This document shows positions 17,115 through 25,680 of a DNA stretch of 64,000 nucleotides, piece after piece (position 1 is the stretch's first letter; each line of letters opens with the position of its first letter). The notes beneath the pieces were generated by a model. It saw nothing but the letters and a program-made list of their open reading frames with translations, searched no databases and was not told where the DNA came from. The stretch is from assembly GCF_013267355.1 (NCBI RefSeq), contig NZ_CP053985.1, positions 1,116,001-1,180,000 of the forward strand, given 5' to 3'. A program made the position numbers and the translations under genes. The stretch is from Achromobacter pestifer (GTDB lineage Bacteria; Pseudomonadota; Gammaproteobacteria; Burkholderiales; Burkholderiaceae_B).

Positions 17115-17124
17115 TTGGCGCCAA
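17115..17124. promoter_or_regulatory. TTGGCGCCAA palindrome (copy 3 of 3), candidate GntR operator
   Basis: Here the symmetry extends to 14 bp, AATTGGCGCCAATT, 70 bp upstream of the hydrolase start at 17045. It would control the whole hydrolase-permease-ATPase-GntR operon and give the regulator autoregulation. Confidence 0.65.
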
Positions 17125-17176
17125 TTTTAGGCGCACGTATTCCGGCGCAACAAGGCAGGGGATTCCCTAGGGACGT

Positions 17177-17200
17177 AAAAAAGGAGCGCCGCGGCGCTCC
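17177..17200 (-). terminator. Intrinsic terminator of the DUF808 gene
   Basis: On the minus strand an 18-bp perfect palindrome (GGAGCGCCG/CGGCGCTCC, 17183-17200) is followed directly by six T residues (17182-17177). It lies about 55 bp downstream of the DUF808 stop. This is the clearest rho-independent terminator in the window. Confidence 0.87.
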
Positions 17201-17254
17201 CCCCAGAATGGCGCGGGCGCGCCCCGCGCAGCGAGGGCGGCGCGCGTGCCGGCT

Positions 17255-18172
17255 TCAGCTTTTCTTGAACAGTCGCTTGATGAGGCTGACCGCCCCCAGC
17301 ACCACGGCCCCGGCAACAATACCGAACAGGGCGTTGAGCAGCGTGGCCGTCAGCGCCTGCACCACCCCGCCCCCGCCCACCGCGGCCGCGGCCTGCTCGA
17401 CCGCGGCCTGCACGCGCGGGATACCGTGAGTCAGGATGGCGCCGCCCACCATGAACATGGCGGCGGTGCCGACCACCGATAGCGTCTTCATCAGATAGGG
17501 CGCGGCGCCCACGATGCGCCGGCCCAGCCAGGACATCGCCTGAGACGACTTCTGGCTCAGGTAAAGGCCCAAGTCATCCAGTTTGACGATGCCGGCCACC
17601 AGGCCGTAGACGCCCACCGTCATCGCGATGGCGATGGCCGACAGCACCAGCACCTGACGGGTGAAATCCGCGCCCGCCACCGCCTCCAGGCTGATGACGA
17701 TGATTTCCGCCGACAGGATGAAGTCCGTGCGCACCGCGCCTTTGATCTTGTCGCGCTCGAAGGCCACCATGTCCACCGAGCCGTCCTGCAGGGCCTGGGC
17801 GCGCGCGGCGTGGTTGCCTTCGTCCGAATCGCCATGCGGCAGGAATTTGTGCGCCAGTTTCTCGACCCCTTCGTAGCAGAGAAAGGCCCCGCCCACCATC
17901 AGCAGGGGCGTCACGGCCCAGGGCGCGAACACGCTGATCAGCAGCGCCGCCGGCACCAGGAGCAGCTTGTTGATGAAGGAGCCCTTGGCCACCGCCCAGA
18001 CGACCGGCAGTTCCCGGTTTACCGGTACGCCTGAGACCTGCTGGGCGTTCAACGCCAGGTCGTCGCCCAGCACCCCGGCCGTTTTCTTGGCCGCGACCTT
18101 GGTCATCACGGACACGTCGTCCAATATGGTCGCGATATCGTCGAACAGTGCGAAGAAGCTGCTGCCAGCCAT
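17255..18172 (-). CDS. DUF808 (YedI-type) inner-membrane protein
   Basis: 305-aa integral membrane protein of the DUF808 family, function unknown. Start set at ATG 18172 (MAGSSFFALFDDIATILDDV), the standard DUF808 N-terminus; the longer frame upstream is not conserved-looking. Diagnostic stretches: VMTKVAAKKTAGVLGDDLALN, AKGSFINKLLLVPAALLIS, GGAFLCYEGVEKLAHK, AFERDKIKGAVRTDFILSAEI, KLDDLGLYLS. Several hydrophobic helices follow. It appears monocistronic with a strong terminator. No functional link to neighbours is evident. Confidence 0.9.
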   Translation of the reverse strand: MAGSSFFALFDDIATILDDVSVMTKVAAKKTAGVLGDDLALNAQQVSGVPVNRELPVVWAVAKGSFINKLLLVPAALLISVFAPWAVTPLLMVGGAFLCYEGVEKLAHKFLPHGDSDEGNHAARAQALQDGSVDMVAFERDKIKGAVRTDFILSAEIIVISLEAVAGADFTRQVLVLSAIAIAMTVGVYGLVAGIVKLDDLGLYLSQKSSQAMSWLGRRIVGAAPYLMKTLSVVGTAAMFMVGGAILTHGIPRVQAAVEQAAAAVGGGGVVQALTATLLNALFGIVAGAVVLGAVSLIKRLFKKS

Positions 18173-18343
18173 CAAGAATCCCCTGTGCCTCGAAAGGATT
18201 TTCGAGTGTACAGGCGGCCACCGCCGGCCAAGCACTGTGCGCCTGGCCGTTTTCACTTCTTTTCTGTCCGTAACCCCGATGGCGCGGCCGGGCATCCCGG
18301 CCTACCCTGGCGCCTGGACCCGTCTTCAGACCCAGGAGGCCAC

Positions 18344-18652
18344 ATGCTTGCCTTGCGACCCAGCTGCGAACACTGCGATGCGGCGCTGCCGCCAGACTCC
18401 ACCGCCGCCCGGATATGCAGCTTTGAATGCACCTTCTGCGCCGCTTGCGCCGAGGGGCTGCTGGGCAATGTCTGCCCCAATTGCGGCGGCGGCTTCGCGC
18501 CCCGCCCCGTGCGCCCGGCCAGCGACCGCAAGGGCGGGAATTTCCTGGGCAAGTACCCGGCCAGCACCGAGCGCAAGCACCGTCCGGCCGACCTGGCCGC
18601 GCATGAGGCCCTGCGGCGCAGCCTGGACGGCATTCCGCCGGAACGCCGCTAG
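18344..18652 (+). CDS. DUF1272 small zinc-ribbon-like protein
   Basis: 102-aa protein started at ATG 18344, behind CAGGAGG. It contains eight Cys in DUF1272 spacing: SCEHCD, ICSFECTFCAACA and NVCPNCGGGF, consistent with binding of one or two zinc ions. The C-terminal third is charged (RKHRPADLAAHEALRRSLDG). The family is widespread and uncharacterised. It is convergent with ytfE, 25 bp apart. Confidence 0.88.
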   Translation: MLALRPSCEHCDAALPPDSTAARICSFECTFCAACAEGLLGNVCPNCGGGFAPRPVRPASDRKGGNFLGKYPASTERKHRPADLAAHEALRRSLDGIPPERR

Positions 18653-18677
18653 CTGCCGCGGCGCCCGAACGCGGGCA

Positions 18678-19358
18678 CTAGCTGCGCGCGTGCGCGGCGG
18701 GGCTGGCCGCGTTCTCGAACAGGATGTTGTTTTCCAGGTGGATGTGCGCCATCAGGTCTTCCTTGAAGGTGCGCAGCCCCAGGTACAGCGCCCGCCACGT
18801 GTTGCAGGCGGCGCGCGGTAGCGTGATGTCGTGGGTCAGCGCCAGCAGTCGTTCCAGCGCCACGCCGTGGTCGTCGTGCTCGGCGCGCATGACCATGATG
18901 GGCATGCCGGCCATGGCGCCATGGCCGCGGGCCAACATCGGGAACAGCACCTGTTCCTCCTTCTGCATATGACTTTCCAGTTCCTGCTGCATCACGCGCA
19001 GGTGATCGGCCAGGCCGGTCGGGCAGTCCGGGCTGTCGGCGTGCACCTGTTCCACCTTCAGCGCCAGGCGGATCAGCTCGGGCAATTGCTGGCGATGCAC
19101 CTCGTGGTAGCGCGCCAGGATGTGGTCGACCAGTTCGGCCGGCGAGGCCAGCCCCCAATCCGTTTCCTGGGACGGGCTGCGCGCCAGTTCGATCAGGCGC
19201 GCCTCGATCTGCGCCGCGTCCAGCGAGCGCTGGGCCGCCGCCTCGGCCAGGCTCTTCTTGCCGCCACAGCAAAAATCCAATTGGTACTCATGAAACACCT
19301 GCGTGGCGCCAGGGATGCTGCGGGCCAATTGCCCCAGGGATTGCTCAACCATGCTCAT
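18678..19358 (-). CDS. ytfE: YtfE/NorA-type di-iron protein (RIC family)
   Basis: 226-aa cytoplasmic protein that handles nitrosative damage; the family repairs or protects iron-sulfur clusters and binds NO. The N-terminal ScdA domain has the FCCGG motif (Cys30, Cys31). A hemerythrin-like four-helix domain follows with His/Glu ligands in VDHILARYHEVHR, MQKEEQVLFPML, MRAEHDDHG and MAHIHLENNILFE. It is divergent from norR with a sigma-54 promoter and NorR sites between, the layout of norA-norR in Ralstonia. No NO reductase gene accompanies it here. Confidence 0.93.
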   Translation of the reverse strand: MSMVEQSLGQLARSIPGATQVFHEYQLDFCCGGKKSLAEAAAQRSLDAAQIEARLIELARSPSQETDWGLASPAELVDHILARYHEVHRQQLPELIRLALKVEQVHADSPDCPTGLADHLRVMQQELESHMQKEEQVLFPMLARGHGAMAGMPIMVMRAEHDDHGVALERLLALTHDITLPRAACNTWRALYLGLRTFKEDLMAHIHLENNILFENAASPAAHARS

Positions 19359-19395
19359 CGCGTCTCTCCATAGTTCGTGACGGGTACAGAAAGCA

Positions 19396-19412
19396 ATGCG
19401 AAATCCGTGCCA
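19396..19412 (-). promoter_or_regulatory. Sigma-54 promoter of ytfE
   Basis: Minus strand reads TGGCACGGATTTCGCAT: GG and GC spaced exactly 10 bp apart as in -24/-12 promoters (consensus TGGCAC-N5-TTGC). It lies 38 bp upstream of the ytfE ATG and downstream of the NorR sites, as required for enhancer-dependent activation. Confidence 0.8.
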
Positions 19413-19451
19413 GGAAAAACTTGCTATTTATCAATGAATTGCAAATTAAAG

Positions 19452-19464
19452 GGTGAATATCACC
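19452..19464. promoter_or_regulatory. NorR site 1: GGT-N7-ACC
   Basis: GGTGAATATCACC, embedded in the longer palindrome AGGGTGA-ATA-TCACCCT (19450-19466). It matches the GGT-N7-ACC core described for Ralstonia NorR. Confidence 0.85.
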
Positions 19465-19476
19465 CTAGCCGATCGC

Positions 19477-19489
19477 GGTTCTATCCACC
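19477..19489. promoter_or_regulatory. NorR site 2: GGT-N7-ACC
   Basis: GGTTCTATCCACC, 25 bp from site 1, measured start to start. Same GGT-N7-ACC core. Confidence 0.8.
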
Positions 19490-19495
19490 CTGGAC

Positions 19496-19508
19496 GGTAA
19501 AATTCACC
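19496..19508. promoter_or_regulatory. NorR site 3: GGT-N7-ACC, abutting norR start
   Basis: GGTAAAATTCACC, 19 bp from site 2, ending 2 bp before the norR ATG. Its position would let bound NorR interfere with its own expression. Confidence 0.8.
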
Positions 19509-19510
19509 CC

Positions 19511-21040
19511 ATGCAAAACCTCCTGCTCGCCGATCTGGTCGCCGATCTGCCCCCCGCCGTCCGCCTGCAGCGGCTGGTGTCCAGCCTGCGCACGCACTTC
19601 CGCTGCGGCGCGGTGGCGCTGCTGCAACTGGAGGAAGACCATCTGCGCCCCATCGCGGTGGACGGCCTGACCCAGGACGCCCTCGGCCGCCGCTTCGCCG
19701 TGCAGCAGCATCCGCGGCTGGCGGCCATCCTGGCGCGGCGCGGCGTCACCTGTTTTCACCACGACAGCACCCTGCCCGATCCCTATGACGGCCTGATCAA
19801 CGGCATGGCCGGGGAACCGCTGCCAGTGCACGACTGCATGGGCACCAGCCTGCACATCGAGGGCCGCCCCTGGGGCGTGCTGACGCTGGACGCGCTGGAA
19901 GTCGGCACTTTCGACGCCGAGGCCCAGTCCGACCTGCGCGACTACATCGTGCTGCTGGAAGCCGCCTTGCGCACCACGCGCCTGGAAGCGGAAATCCGCG
20001 CGCTGCGCGTGGCGCGCGGCGCCGAACCGGCCGACAGCGCCGTCGCCGACAACAACGAAATCCTGGGACAAAGCGAAGCCATCGGCCGCCTGCTGCACGA
20101 GATCCAGGTGGTGGCGGACTCGGAGCTGCCCATCCTGCTGCTGGGCGAAACCGGCGTGGGCAAGGAACTGTTCGCGCATCGGGTGCACCGGCTCTCGCGC
20201 CGCCGCGACAAGCCGCTGGTGCACGTAAACTGCGCCGCCCTGCCCGAATCGCTGGCCGAAAGCGAATTGTTCGGCCACGCCAAGGGCGCCTTCTCGGGCG
20301 CCGTGGCCGACCGCCCCGGCCGCTTCGAGGCCGCCAACGGCGGCACGCTGTTCCTGGACGAGGTGGGCGAACTGCCGCTGCTGGTGCAGGCCAAGCTGCT
20401 GCGCACCCTGCAGAACGGCGAAATCCAGCGCCTGGGCGACGACCGCCCGCGCCGCGTCGACGTGCGCATCCTGGCCGCCACCAACCGCAGCCTGCGCGAT
20501 CTGGTGCGCGCGGGCGATTTCCGCGCCGACCTCTATCACCGCCTGTCGGTCTACCCCATCCCCATTCCGCCGCTGCGCGACCGCGGCAACGACGTGCTGC
20601 TACTGGCCGGCCGCTACCTGGAACTGAACCGCGCGCGGCTGGGCCTGCGCAGCCTCCGGCTGTCGCCCGAGGCCGAGGACATGCTGCGCCGCTACCGCTG
20701 GCCCGGCAATGTGCGCGAACTGGAGCACGTCATCAGCCGCGCCGCGATCAAGGCCGTCAGCCACGGCGCCACGCGCAACGAAATCGTGACGCTCGGCGCC
20801 AAGCTGCTGGACCTGTCCGACGGCGACATGCCCGTGGCCTCCCCGCAGGACGACACCGACGAGCCCGCGGCCGCCGGCCCGGACCAGACGCTGCGCGTAG
20901 CGGTGGACGCCTGCCAGCGCCAGGCCATCCGCCGGGCGCTGCAAACGCATCAAGGCAACTGGGCCCATGCCGCGCGCGCGCTGGGCGTGGACGCCAGCAA
21001 TCTGCACAAGCTGGCGCGACGCATCGGGCTCAAGAGCTGA
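19511..21040 (+). CDS. norR: NorR, nitric-oxide-responsive sigma-54 activator
   Basis: 509-aa bacterial enhancer-binding protein. N-terminal GAF domain (~1-170) that senses NO through non-haem iron in the family; AAA+ domain from IGRLLHEIQVV with Walker A GETGVGKE, Walker B GGTLFLDEVGELPL; C-terminal Fis-type HTH (AIRRALQTHQGNWAHAARALGVDASNLHKLARRIG). The sigma-54 contact loop reads GAFSGA instead of the usual GAFTGA, a conservative change. Divergent ytfE with three NorR boxes confirms the role. It should activate ytfE in response to NO. Confidence 0.95.
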   Translation: MQNLLLADLVADLPPAVRLQRLVSSLRTHFRCGAVALLQLEEDHLRPIAVDGLTQDALGRRFAVQQHPRLAAILARRGVTCFHHDSTLPDPYDGLINGMAGEPLPVHDCMGTSLHIEGRPWGVLTLDALEVGTFDAEAQSDLRDYIVLLEAALRTTRLEAEIRALRVARGAEPADSAVADNNEILGQSEAIGRLLHEIQVVADSELPILLLGETGVGKELFAHRVHRLSRRRDKPLVHVNCAALPESLAESELFGHAKGAFSGAVADRPGRFEAANGGTLFLDEVGELPLLVQAKLLRTLQNGEIQRLGDDRPRRVDVRILAATNRSLRDLVRAGDFRADLYHRLSVYPIPIPPLRDRGNDVLLLAGRYLELNRARLGLRSLRLSPEAEDMLRRYRWPGNVRELEHVISRAAIKAVSHGATRNEIVTLGAKLLDLSDGDMPVASPQDDTDEPAAAGPDQTLRVAVDACQRQAIRRALQTHQGNWAHAARALGVDASNLHKLARRIGLKS

Positions 21041-21091
21041 GGCGCCGCGCGGGCGGTCGGCAGCCCCCGCGGTCCCGCCCATGCCAGGCCG

Positions 21092-22060
21092 CTATTCGAT
21101 CTTGATGCCGGTGTCCTGTATCAGCTTGCCCCAACGCTGCGATTCGGCCTGCACGCGCTGTTGAAACTCCTCCGGCGTGCTGGACACGATGTTGAAGCCG
21201 CCCTGCTCCATGCTGTCTTTGACCTGCGGGGTCGCCAGCGTATCGCGCAGCGCCTGCTGCACACGCTTGCGCACCTCCGGCGGCAAGCCCGCCGGCGCCA
21301 GCATGCCGACCCAGGAATAGGCCTCGAAACCGGGCACCTGCGTGGCGATGGGCGGCACATCCGGCAGCGCGGGCGCGGGCTGCGCCGAGCCGATGGCCAG
21401 CGCGTTCAGGCGCCCGCCCTGCACGAAACCGACGATGGTCGGCAGGCTGGCGATCACCACGTCCACTTCGCCGCCCAGGACTGCGTTGAACATCGGCCCG
21501 CCCCCGCGGTAAGGCACGTGCGTCACCTTGATGTCCGTGCGCGCCGCCAGGGCGGCCAGGTTCAGGTGATTGGAGCCGCCCACGCCAGATGAGCCGTAGT
21601 TCACCTGTCCCGGATGCGCGCGCGCATAGTCCAGGAACTGCTGCAAGGTGGTGATGCCGGTCTTCTTGGCCGTCAACAGCACGGCGGGCATGGTGCCGAT
21701 CAGGCTGATGTAGTCGAAGGACTTGATCGTGTCGTACGACAGGTTCTTGTACAGCGAGCCGTTGACCGCGTGCGAGTCGAAAGCCAGCATCAGCGTGTAG
21801 CCATCGGCTGGCGCGCGCGCCAGTTCGGCGGTGCCGATGGTGCCGGACGCGCCGCCCTTGTTGTCCACCACCACGGTCTGGCCCAGCTTCTGCGACAACA
21901 CTGGCGCGATATTGCGCGCCACGTAGTCCACCGAACCGCCAGGCGGGAACGGCACGATCAGCCGCACCGGCCTGTCCGGATATCCCTGCCCCCATGCCGC
22001 GCCGGCGGCGGCGCAAAGCGCCGCCGCAGCGATGACGGAACGCCATCGTTGCTTCATCAT
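21092..22060 (-). CDS. Bug/TctC-family periplasmic receptor
   Basis: 322-aa solute-binding protein with a Sec signal peptide (VIAAAALCAAAGAAWGQG). Bug motifs: PVRLIVPFPPGGSVDYVAR, VDNKGGASGTIGTAELARA, LYKNLSYDTIKSFDYI, YGSSGVGGSNHLN, HVPYRGGGPMF, WGKLIQDTGIKIE. It is 44 bp downstream of the fused acyl-CoA dehydrogenase/reductase on the same strand, so it is probably the third gene of the CoA-transferase operon. A carboxylic acid activated by that transferase is the likely ligand. Confidence 0.9.
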   Translation of the reverse strand: MMKQRWRSVIAAAALCAAAGAAWGQGYPDRPVRLIVPFPPGGSVDYVARNIAPVLSQKLGQTVVVDNKGGASGTIGTAELARAPADGYTLMLAFDSHAVNGSLYKNLSYDTIKSFDYISLIGTMPAVLLTAKKTGITTLQQFLDYARAHPGQVNYGSSGVGGSNHLNLAALAARTDIKVTHVPYRGGGPMFNAVLGGEVDVVIASLPTIVGFVQGGRLNALAIGSAQPAPALPDVPPIATQVPGFEAYSWVGMLAPAGLPPEVRKRVQQALRDTLATPQVKDSMEQGGFNIVSSTPEEFQQRVQAESQRWGKLIQDTGIKIE

Positions 22061-22104
22061 GCCCAGTCTCCTTTGGTGGTGTGCGGGCCGCTATGCTGCG
22101 GCCC

Positions 22105-24315
22105 TTATCGATTCACATCGACGACGATGCGGCCGCGTATCCTGCCCTCCAGCAACGGCGCGGCGGCGGCCGCGATTTCGGACAGGCCCAGCTCCTGCGT
22201 GTTGGCCTCCAGCATGCCGCGCGGCAATTCATCGGCCAACCTGCGCCAAGCCTCCGCGCGCAGCGCCATGGGCGCATACACGCTGTCCACGCCGATCAGC
22301 GTCACGCCGCGCAGGATGAACGGGGCCACCGTGGCCGGCAGATCCATGCCCTGGGCGAGTCCGCAAGCCGCCACGGGCGCGCCGTACCGCATGCCGGCCA
22401 GCACGTTGGCCAGCGTGTGGCTGCCGACGCAATCGACCGCCGCGGCCCAAGCCTCTTTCTGCAGCGGCTTGCCCGGCGCCGACAACGCGGCGCGGTCCAG
22501 GATGCCGCTGGCGCCCAAGCCCCGCAGGTAGTCCGCTTCCTGCGGACGTCCGGTGCTCGCCGTGACGGTGTATCCCTTGCCCGCCAACAGCGCGATGGCG
22601 ACCGTGCCGACGCCGCCATTGGCGCCAGTCACCAGCACCGGCCCGCCCTCGGGCGTGGCGTGGTGGCGTTCCAGCGCCATCACGCACAACATGGCCGTGT
22701 AGCCGGCCGTGCCGATGGCCATGGCCTGACGGGCGTCCAGGCCCGCCGGCAAGGGCAGCAGCCAGTCGGCAGGCACGCGCGCGGCTTGCGCCAATCCGCC
22801 CCAACGCGTCTCGCCCAGGCCCCAACCATTGAGCAGCACCGCGTCACCCGGCTTGAAGCGCGGATCGGCGCTGCGGCGCACGGTGCCGGCAAAATCGATG
22901 CCCGGCACCATGGGAAAACTGCGCACCACCGGCGACTTGCCGGTGATCGCCAGGGCGTCCTTGTAGTTCAGCGACGAATACGCCACCTCCACCAGCACCT
23001 CGCCCTCGGGCAGCTCGTCTTTCGCGACCTGCGCCAGGCGCGCCTGCGTGCCGCCGTCCTCGCCTCGCGTCAGCTTCAAGGCCTGATACGGCATTGCTTC
23101 CTCCCTGTGCATCGTTGTGCCGGCGGCCGTGGCTGGCGCCGCCCCCGCGAACCGCAAGGCCAGGCCGGCCGCGATACGCTCATTCATCATTTCGGTGGTG
23201 CCATCCGCAAAGCACAAGGCCTTGGCCGCCAGCAGCCGCCGCCCCATGCCTTGCGCCGGCAGCAATCCTCCCGCGCCCAGGGCCTGGATGCAGGCAGAGA
23301 CGGCGTCCAGGCATTCCTCTCCGGCGTACTTCTTGGCCATGGCCGCGGCCGGCACCGCCTCGTCCGAGCCGGCATCGATCAGGCCCGCGGCGCGGTCCGT
23401 CAACATGCGCAGGATCTGCAGCCGCATCGACACGTCCGCCAGCGACCAGCGCAAACCCTGCTGTTCCATGATGGGACGGCCGAAAGCCTGGCGCGTCGAC
23501 GCGTGGCGCACCGCCAGCCTCAGCGCGCTGTCCAGCAGGCCCGCCGCCATCGCCGCGATGTGCGTGCGCGCCTTGTTCACGCCGGCCAGCGCCATTTGGA
23601 AGCCCTGGCCCGGCGCATACAGCATGTCGCTGTCCTCGGCCCGATAGCCCTCCAGGCGGATGCCGGCGATACCGGCCGCGCCCAGCCCTTCCAGCGCCGC
23701 GCCCGTCAGACGCAGGCATTGCGGCGCGCGCAGGTCGACGATGAAACAGGCGATGCCGGCCGGCCCGCGCGCCGGATCGGTCTGCGCGAACACCAGCGCC
23801 AGTTCGCCGCCCGCGGCATTGGCCACCCAGGCCTTTTCACCGTCCAGGATCCACGCCCCGCCATCCTGCCGCCGCGCCCGCGTGACGATGGCGGCGAAAT
23901 CGCTGCCCGCGCGCGGCTCCGACATGGCGGTGCCGCCGATCAGATCGCCCGCCAGCAGTCCTGGCAGGTAGCGCTGGCGGGCCGTGGCGCTGCCATGTTC
24001 GGCAATGCGCAAGGCCACGTTGTGCTGATTGATGAACGCGAAGGCGTAGGCGAAATCCGTCGCCGCCAGCGTCTCCGCCGCCCGGGCCCGCATGCGGAAG
24101 GACAGCCCCAGCCCGCCGTCGCGCGCCGGGATCTCGATGCCGCCATATCCCCGCCGGCATGCATCGCGGATCTGGGCGCCGGCCCAATCCTGCGCGCCGC
24201 TGCCGGCCGCGGCCAGCGGCGCCACCGCCTCCTGCGCGAACGACGCCAGGCCGCGCAACAGCGCGCGCTCGTTGTCGCTCAGGTCCGCGTCGCGATCGTC
24301 CGGTGCGGCGCTCAT
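22105..24315 (-). CDS. Fused acyl-CoA dehydrogenase family protein – AcuI-type acryloyl-CoA reductase
   Basis: One uninterrupted 736-codon frame joins two families. Residues 1-390 are an acyl-CoA dehydrogenase ([43 protein letters not shown]). Residues 408-736 are a complete AcuI/YhdH medium-chain reductase ([53 protein letters not shown]), which reduces acryloyl-CoA to propionyl-CoA with NADPH. Usual dehydrogenase bases are missing: the YEGT Glu is Asp371, and the alternative helix position is Ala249. The linker itself encodes a strong ribosome site (23099-23106) before codon 408, so free AcuI may also be made. The start overlaps the CoA-transferase stop as ATGA. Confidence 0.85.
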   Translation of the reverse strand: MSAAPDDRDADLSDNERALLRGLASFAQEAVAPLAAAGSGAQDWAGAQIRDACRRGYGGIEIPARDGGLGLSFRMRARAAETLAATDFAYAFAFINQHNVALRIAEHGSATARQRYLPGLLAGDLIGGTAMSEPRAGSDFAAIVTRARRQDGGAWILDGEKAWVANAAGGELALVFAQTDPARGPAGIACFIVDLRAPQCLRLTGAALEGLGAAGIAGIRLEGYRAEDSDMLYAPGQGFQMALAGVNKARTHIAAMAAGLLDSALRLAVRHASTRQAFGRPIMEQQGLRWSLADVSMRLQILRMLTDRAAGLIDAGSDEAVPAAAMAKKYAGEECLDAVSACIQALGAGGLLPAQGMGRRLLAAKALCFADGTTEMMNERIAAGLALRFAGAAPATAAGTTMHREEAMPYQALKLTRGEDGGTQARLAQVAKDELPEGEVLVEVAYSSLNYKDALAITGKSPVVRSFPMVPGIDFAGTVRRSADPRFKPGDAVLLNGWGLGETRWGGLAQAARVPADWLLPLPAGLDARQAMAIGTAGYTAMLCVMALERHHATPEGGPVLVTGANGGVGTVAIALLAGKGYTVTASTGRPQEADYLRGLGASGILDRAALSAPGKPLQKEAWAAAVDCVGSHTLANVLAGMRYGAPVAACGLAQGMDLPATVAPFILRGVTLIGVDSVYAPMALRAEAWRRLADELPRGMLEANTQELGLSEIAAAAAPLLEGRIRGRIVVDVNR
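23099..23106 (-). promoter_or_regulatory. Internal Shine-Dalgarno before the AcuI half
   Basis: Minus strand AGGGAGGA sits 4 bp before ATG 23094, codon 408 of the fused frame. It looks like the original ribosome site of a free-standing acuI gene now read through as the linker residues REEA. Confidence 0.75.
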
Positions 24316-25523
24316 TGCAATACTCCCGCCGTCGCGGCGCCAGTACGGATCACGCCCGCCGCCTGCAAGGCGGCCAGGCTGGCGTCGTCATAGCCCGCCA
24401 TGGCGCGCAACAGCGCCTCCGTGTCCTGCCCCAATGCCGGCGGATAATCCAGCCGCGGCTGGCCCGCGAACTTGAAGGGGTTGCCCAGCATGCGCACAGG
24501 CTCGCCGCCTTGCGGTCTGGCCACCTCTTCCACCATGCCGCGCGATGCCGCCAGCGGATGCGCCAGCGCCTCGTCCACGCCCAGGACCAGCGCGGCGGGC
24601 ACGCGCCGCGCCTCGAAGATCTCCAGCCATTCCTGCGCGCTGCGCGCGCCGATGGCGCCAGACAAGGCCGCGGTCAGCGCATCGACATTCGCCACGCGCG
24701 CCGCGGGCGTGGCGTAGCGGGCATCCGTGGCCAGCTCCGGCTGCCCGATCGCGGCGCACAAGGCCTGCCAGAACGCATCGCCAGTGGGCGCCAACGCGAC
24801 CCAGCGCCCATCCGACGTGCGGTAGATGTCACTGGGCGCGATCATCCCGTGGCGCGCCCCGCTGGCGCGCGGCACGGGGCCGCCCTGCAGATAACCCTGG
24901 GCCTGCCAGGTCAGCATGGCCATCTGCGCATCGAACAGCGACACCTGCACTTGTTCCCCCACGCCGCTGGCCTGCGCCTGCACCAGCGCGGCGGCGACCC
25001 CCAGCGCAAGGTACAGCCCGCCCGCCAGATCCGCCACCTGGTAGCCCACGCGCACCGGCTTGCCGCCGGCCTCCCCCGTGATGCTCATCAAGCCGGACAT
25101 GGCCTGCAGCATCAGGTCGAACGCCGGCGCGCCCGCATAGGGGCCGCGGTCGTCCAGCCCGATCAGTTGGCCGACCACGATGCGCGGATTGATGGCGGCC
25201 AGCGTGTCGTGATCCAGCCCCAGCCGCGCCGGCACGTCCGAGGCAAAGCCATAGATCACCGCGTCCGCCTCGCGCACCAGATCCTGGAACGCCTGGCGGC
25301 CCAATGGATGCTTCAGGTCCAGCGCCACGCTGCGCTTGCCCCGGTTCACCGACAGGAAGAACGGCGAATCCTGCACCTCGGACACGGGAGGCACCGAACG
25401 CGCGTAGTCGCCGCCCACTGGCTCCACCTTGATGACCTCGGCGCCCAACTGCGCCAGCAGTTGGCCGGCGAACGGCCCGCCCAGCACCCACGTGAGATCC
25501 AGAATGACCTTGCCCTGCAGCAT
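24312..25523 (-). CDS. CaiB/BaiF family III CoA-transferase
   Basis: 403-aa enzyme that moves CoA between acids. Landmarks: [21 protein letters not shown] start, [36 protein letters not shown], and [16 protein letters not shown] with Asp (of FDLMLQ) as the expected catalytic carboxylate. It overlaps the fused dehydrogenase/reductase by 4 bp and is divergent from a LysR regulator. The set activates an acid, processes the acyl-CoA, and likely feeds propionyl-CoA. A succinyl-CoA:sulfinopropionate-type transferase is one possibility, since Act and an Acd desulfinase work together in Advenella; this is inference. Confidence 0.9.
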   Translation of the reverse strand: MLQGKVILDLTWVLGGPFAGQLLAQLGAEVIKVEPVGGDYARSVPPVSEVQDSPFFLSVNRGKRSVALDLKHPLGRQAFQDLVREADAVIYGFASDVPARLGLDHDTLAAINPRIVVGQLIGLDDRGPYAGAPAFDLMLQAMSGLMSITGEAGGKPVRVGYQVADLAGGLYLALGVAAALVQAQASGVGEQVQVSLFDAQMAMLTWQAQGYLQGGPVPRASGARHGMIAPSDIYRTSDGRWVALAPTGDAFWQALCAAIGQPELATDARYATPAARVANVDALTAALSGAIGARSAQEWLEIFEARRVPAALVLGVDEALAHPLAASRGMVEEVARPQGGEPVRMLGNPFKFAGQPRLDYPPALGQDTEALLRAMAGYDDASLAALQAAGVIRTGAATAGVLQ

Positions 25524-25539
25524 GCCTGCTCCCTTTCCG

Positions 25540-25554
25540 GTGAGTTAAATTCAC
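25540..25554. promoter_or_regulatory. LysR-type site 1: GTGAGTTAAATTCAC
   Basis: GTGA-N7-TCAC palindrome 17 bp upstream of the CoA-transferase start. It matches site 2 at 25664-25678 in 13 of 15 positions. Confidence 0.6.
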
Positions 25555-25661
25555 AGCGTGTTCCGGCACGGCATCCGCCGCCCCGATTTCCCGGTATGCA
25601 ACCCTGCGACGTATTCCAGCACGGGGCGGACGCCGGGACCAGGCATCATTTCTAGCGACTG

Positions 25662-25680
25662 TTGTGAGGTAATTTCACAA
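25662..25680. promoter_or_regulatory. LysR-type site 2: TTGTGA-N7-TCACAA, touching lysR start
   Basis: A 19-bp interrupted palindrome whose last base is the A of the LysR ATG. Its position predicts autorepression by occlusion of the start region. Confidence 0.65.

Noticed and set aside
21041-21091. Terminator between norR and the Bug gene
   Set aside because: Only short GC-rich complementarity with no T-run; not convincing.
22081-24393. A 770-codon forward frame opposite the acyl-CoA dehydrogenase-AcuI fusion
   Set aside because: Low-complexity Arg/Gln-rich translation, no ribosome site; the reverse strand carries two intact enzyme domains.
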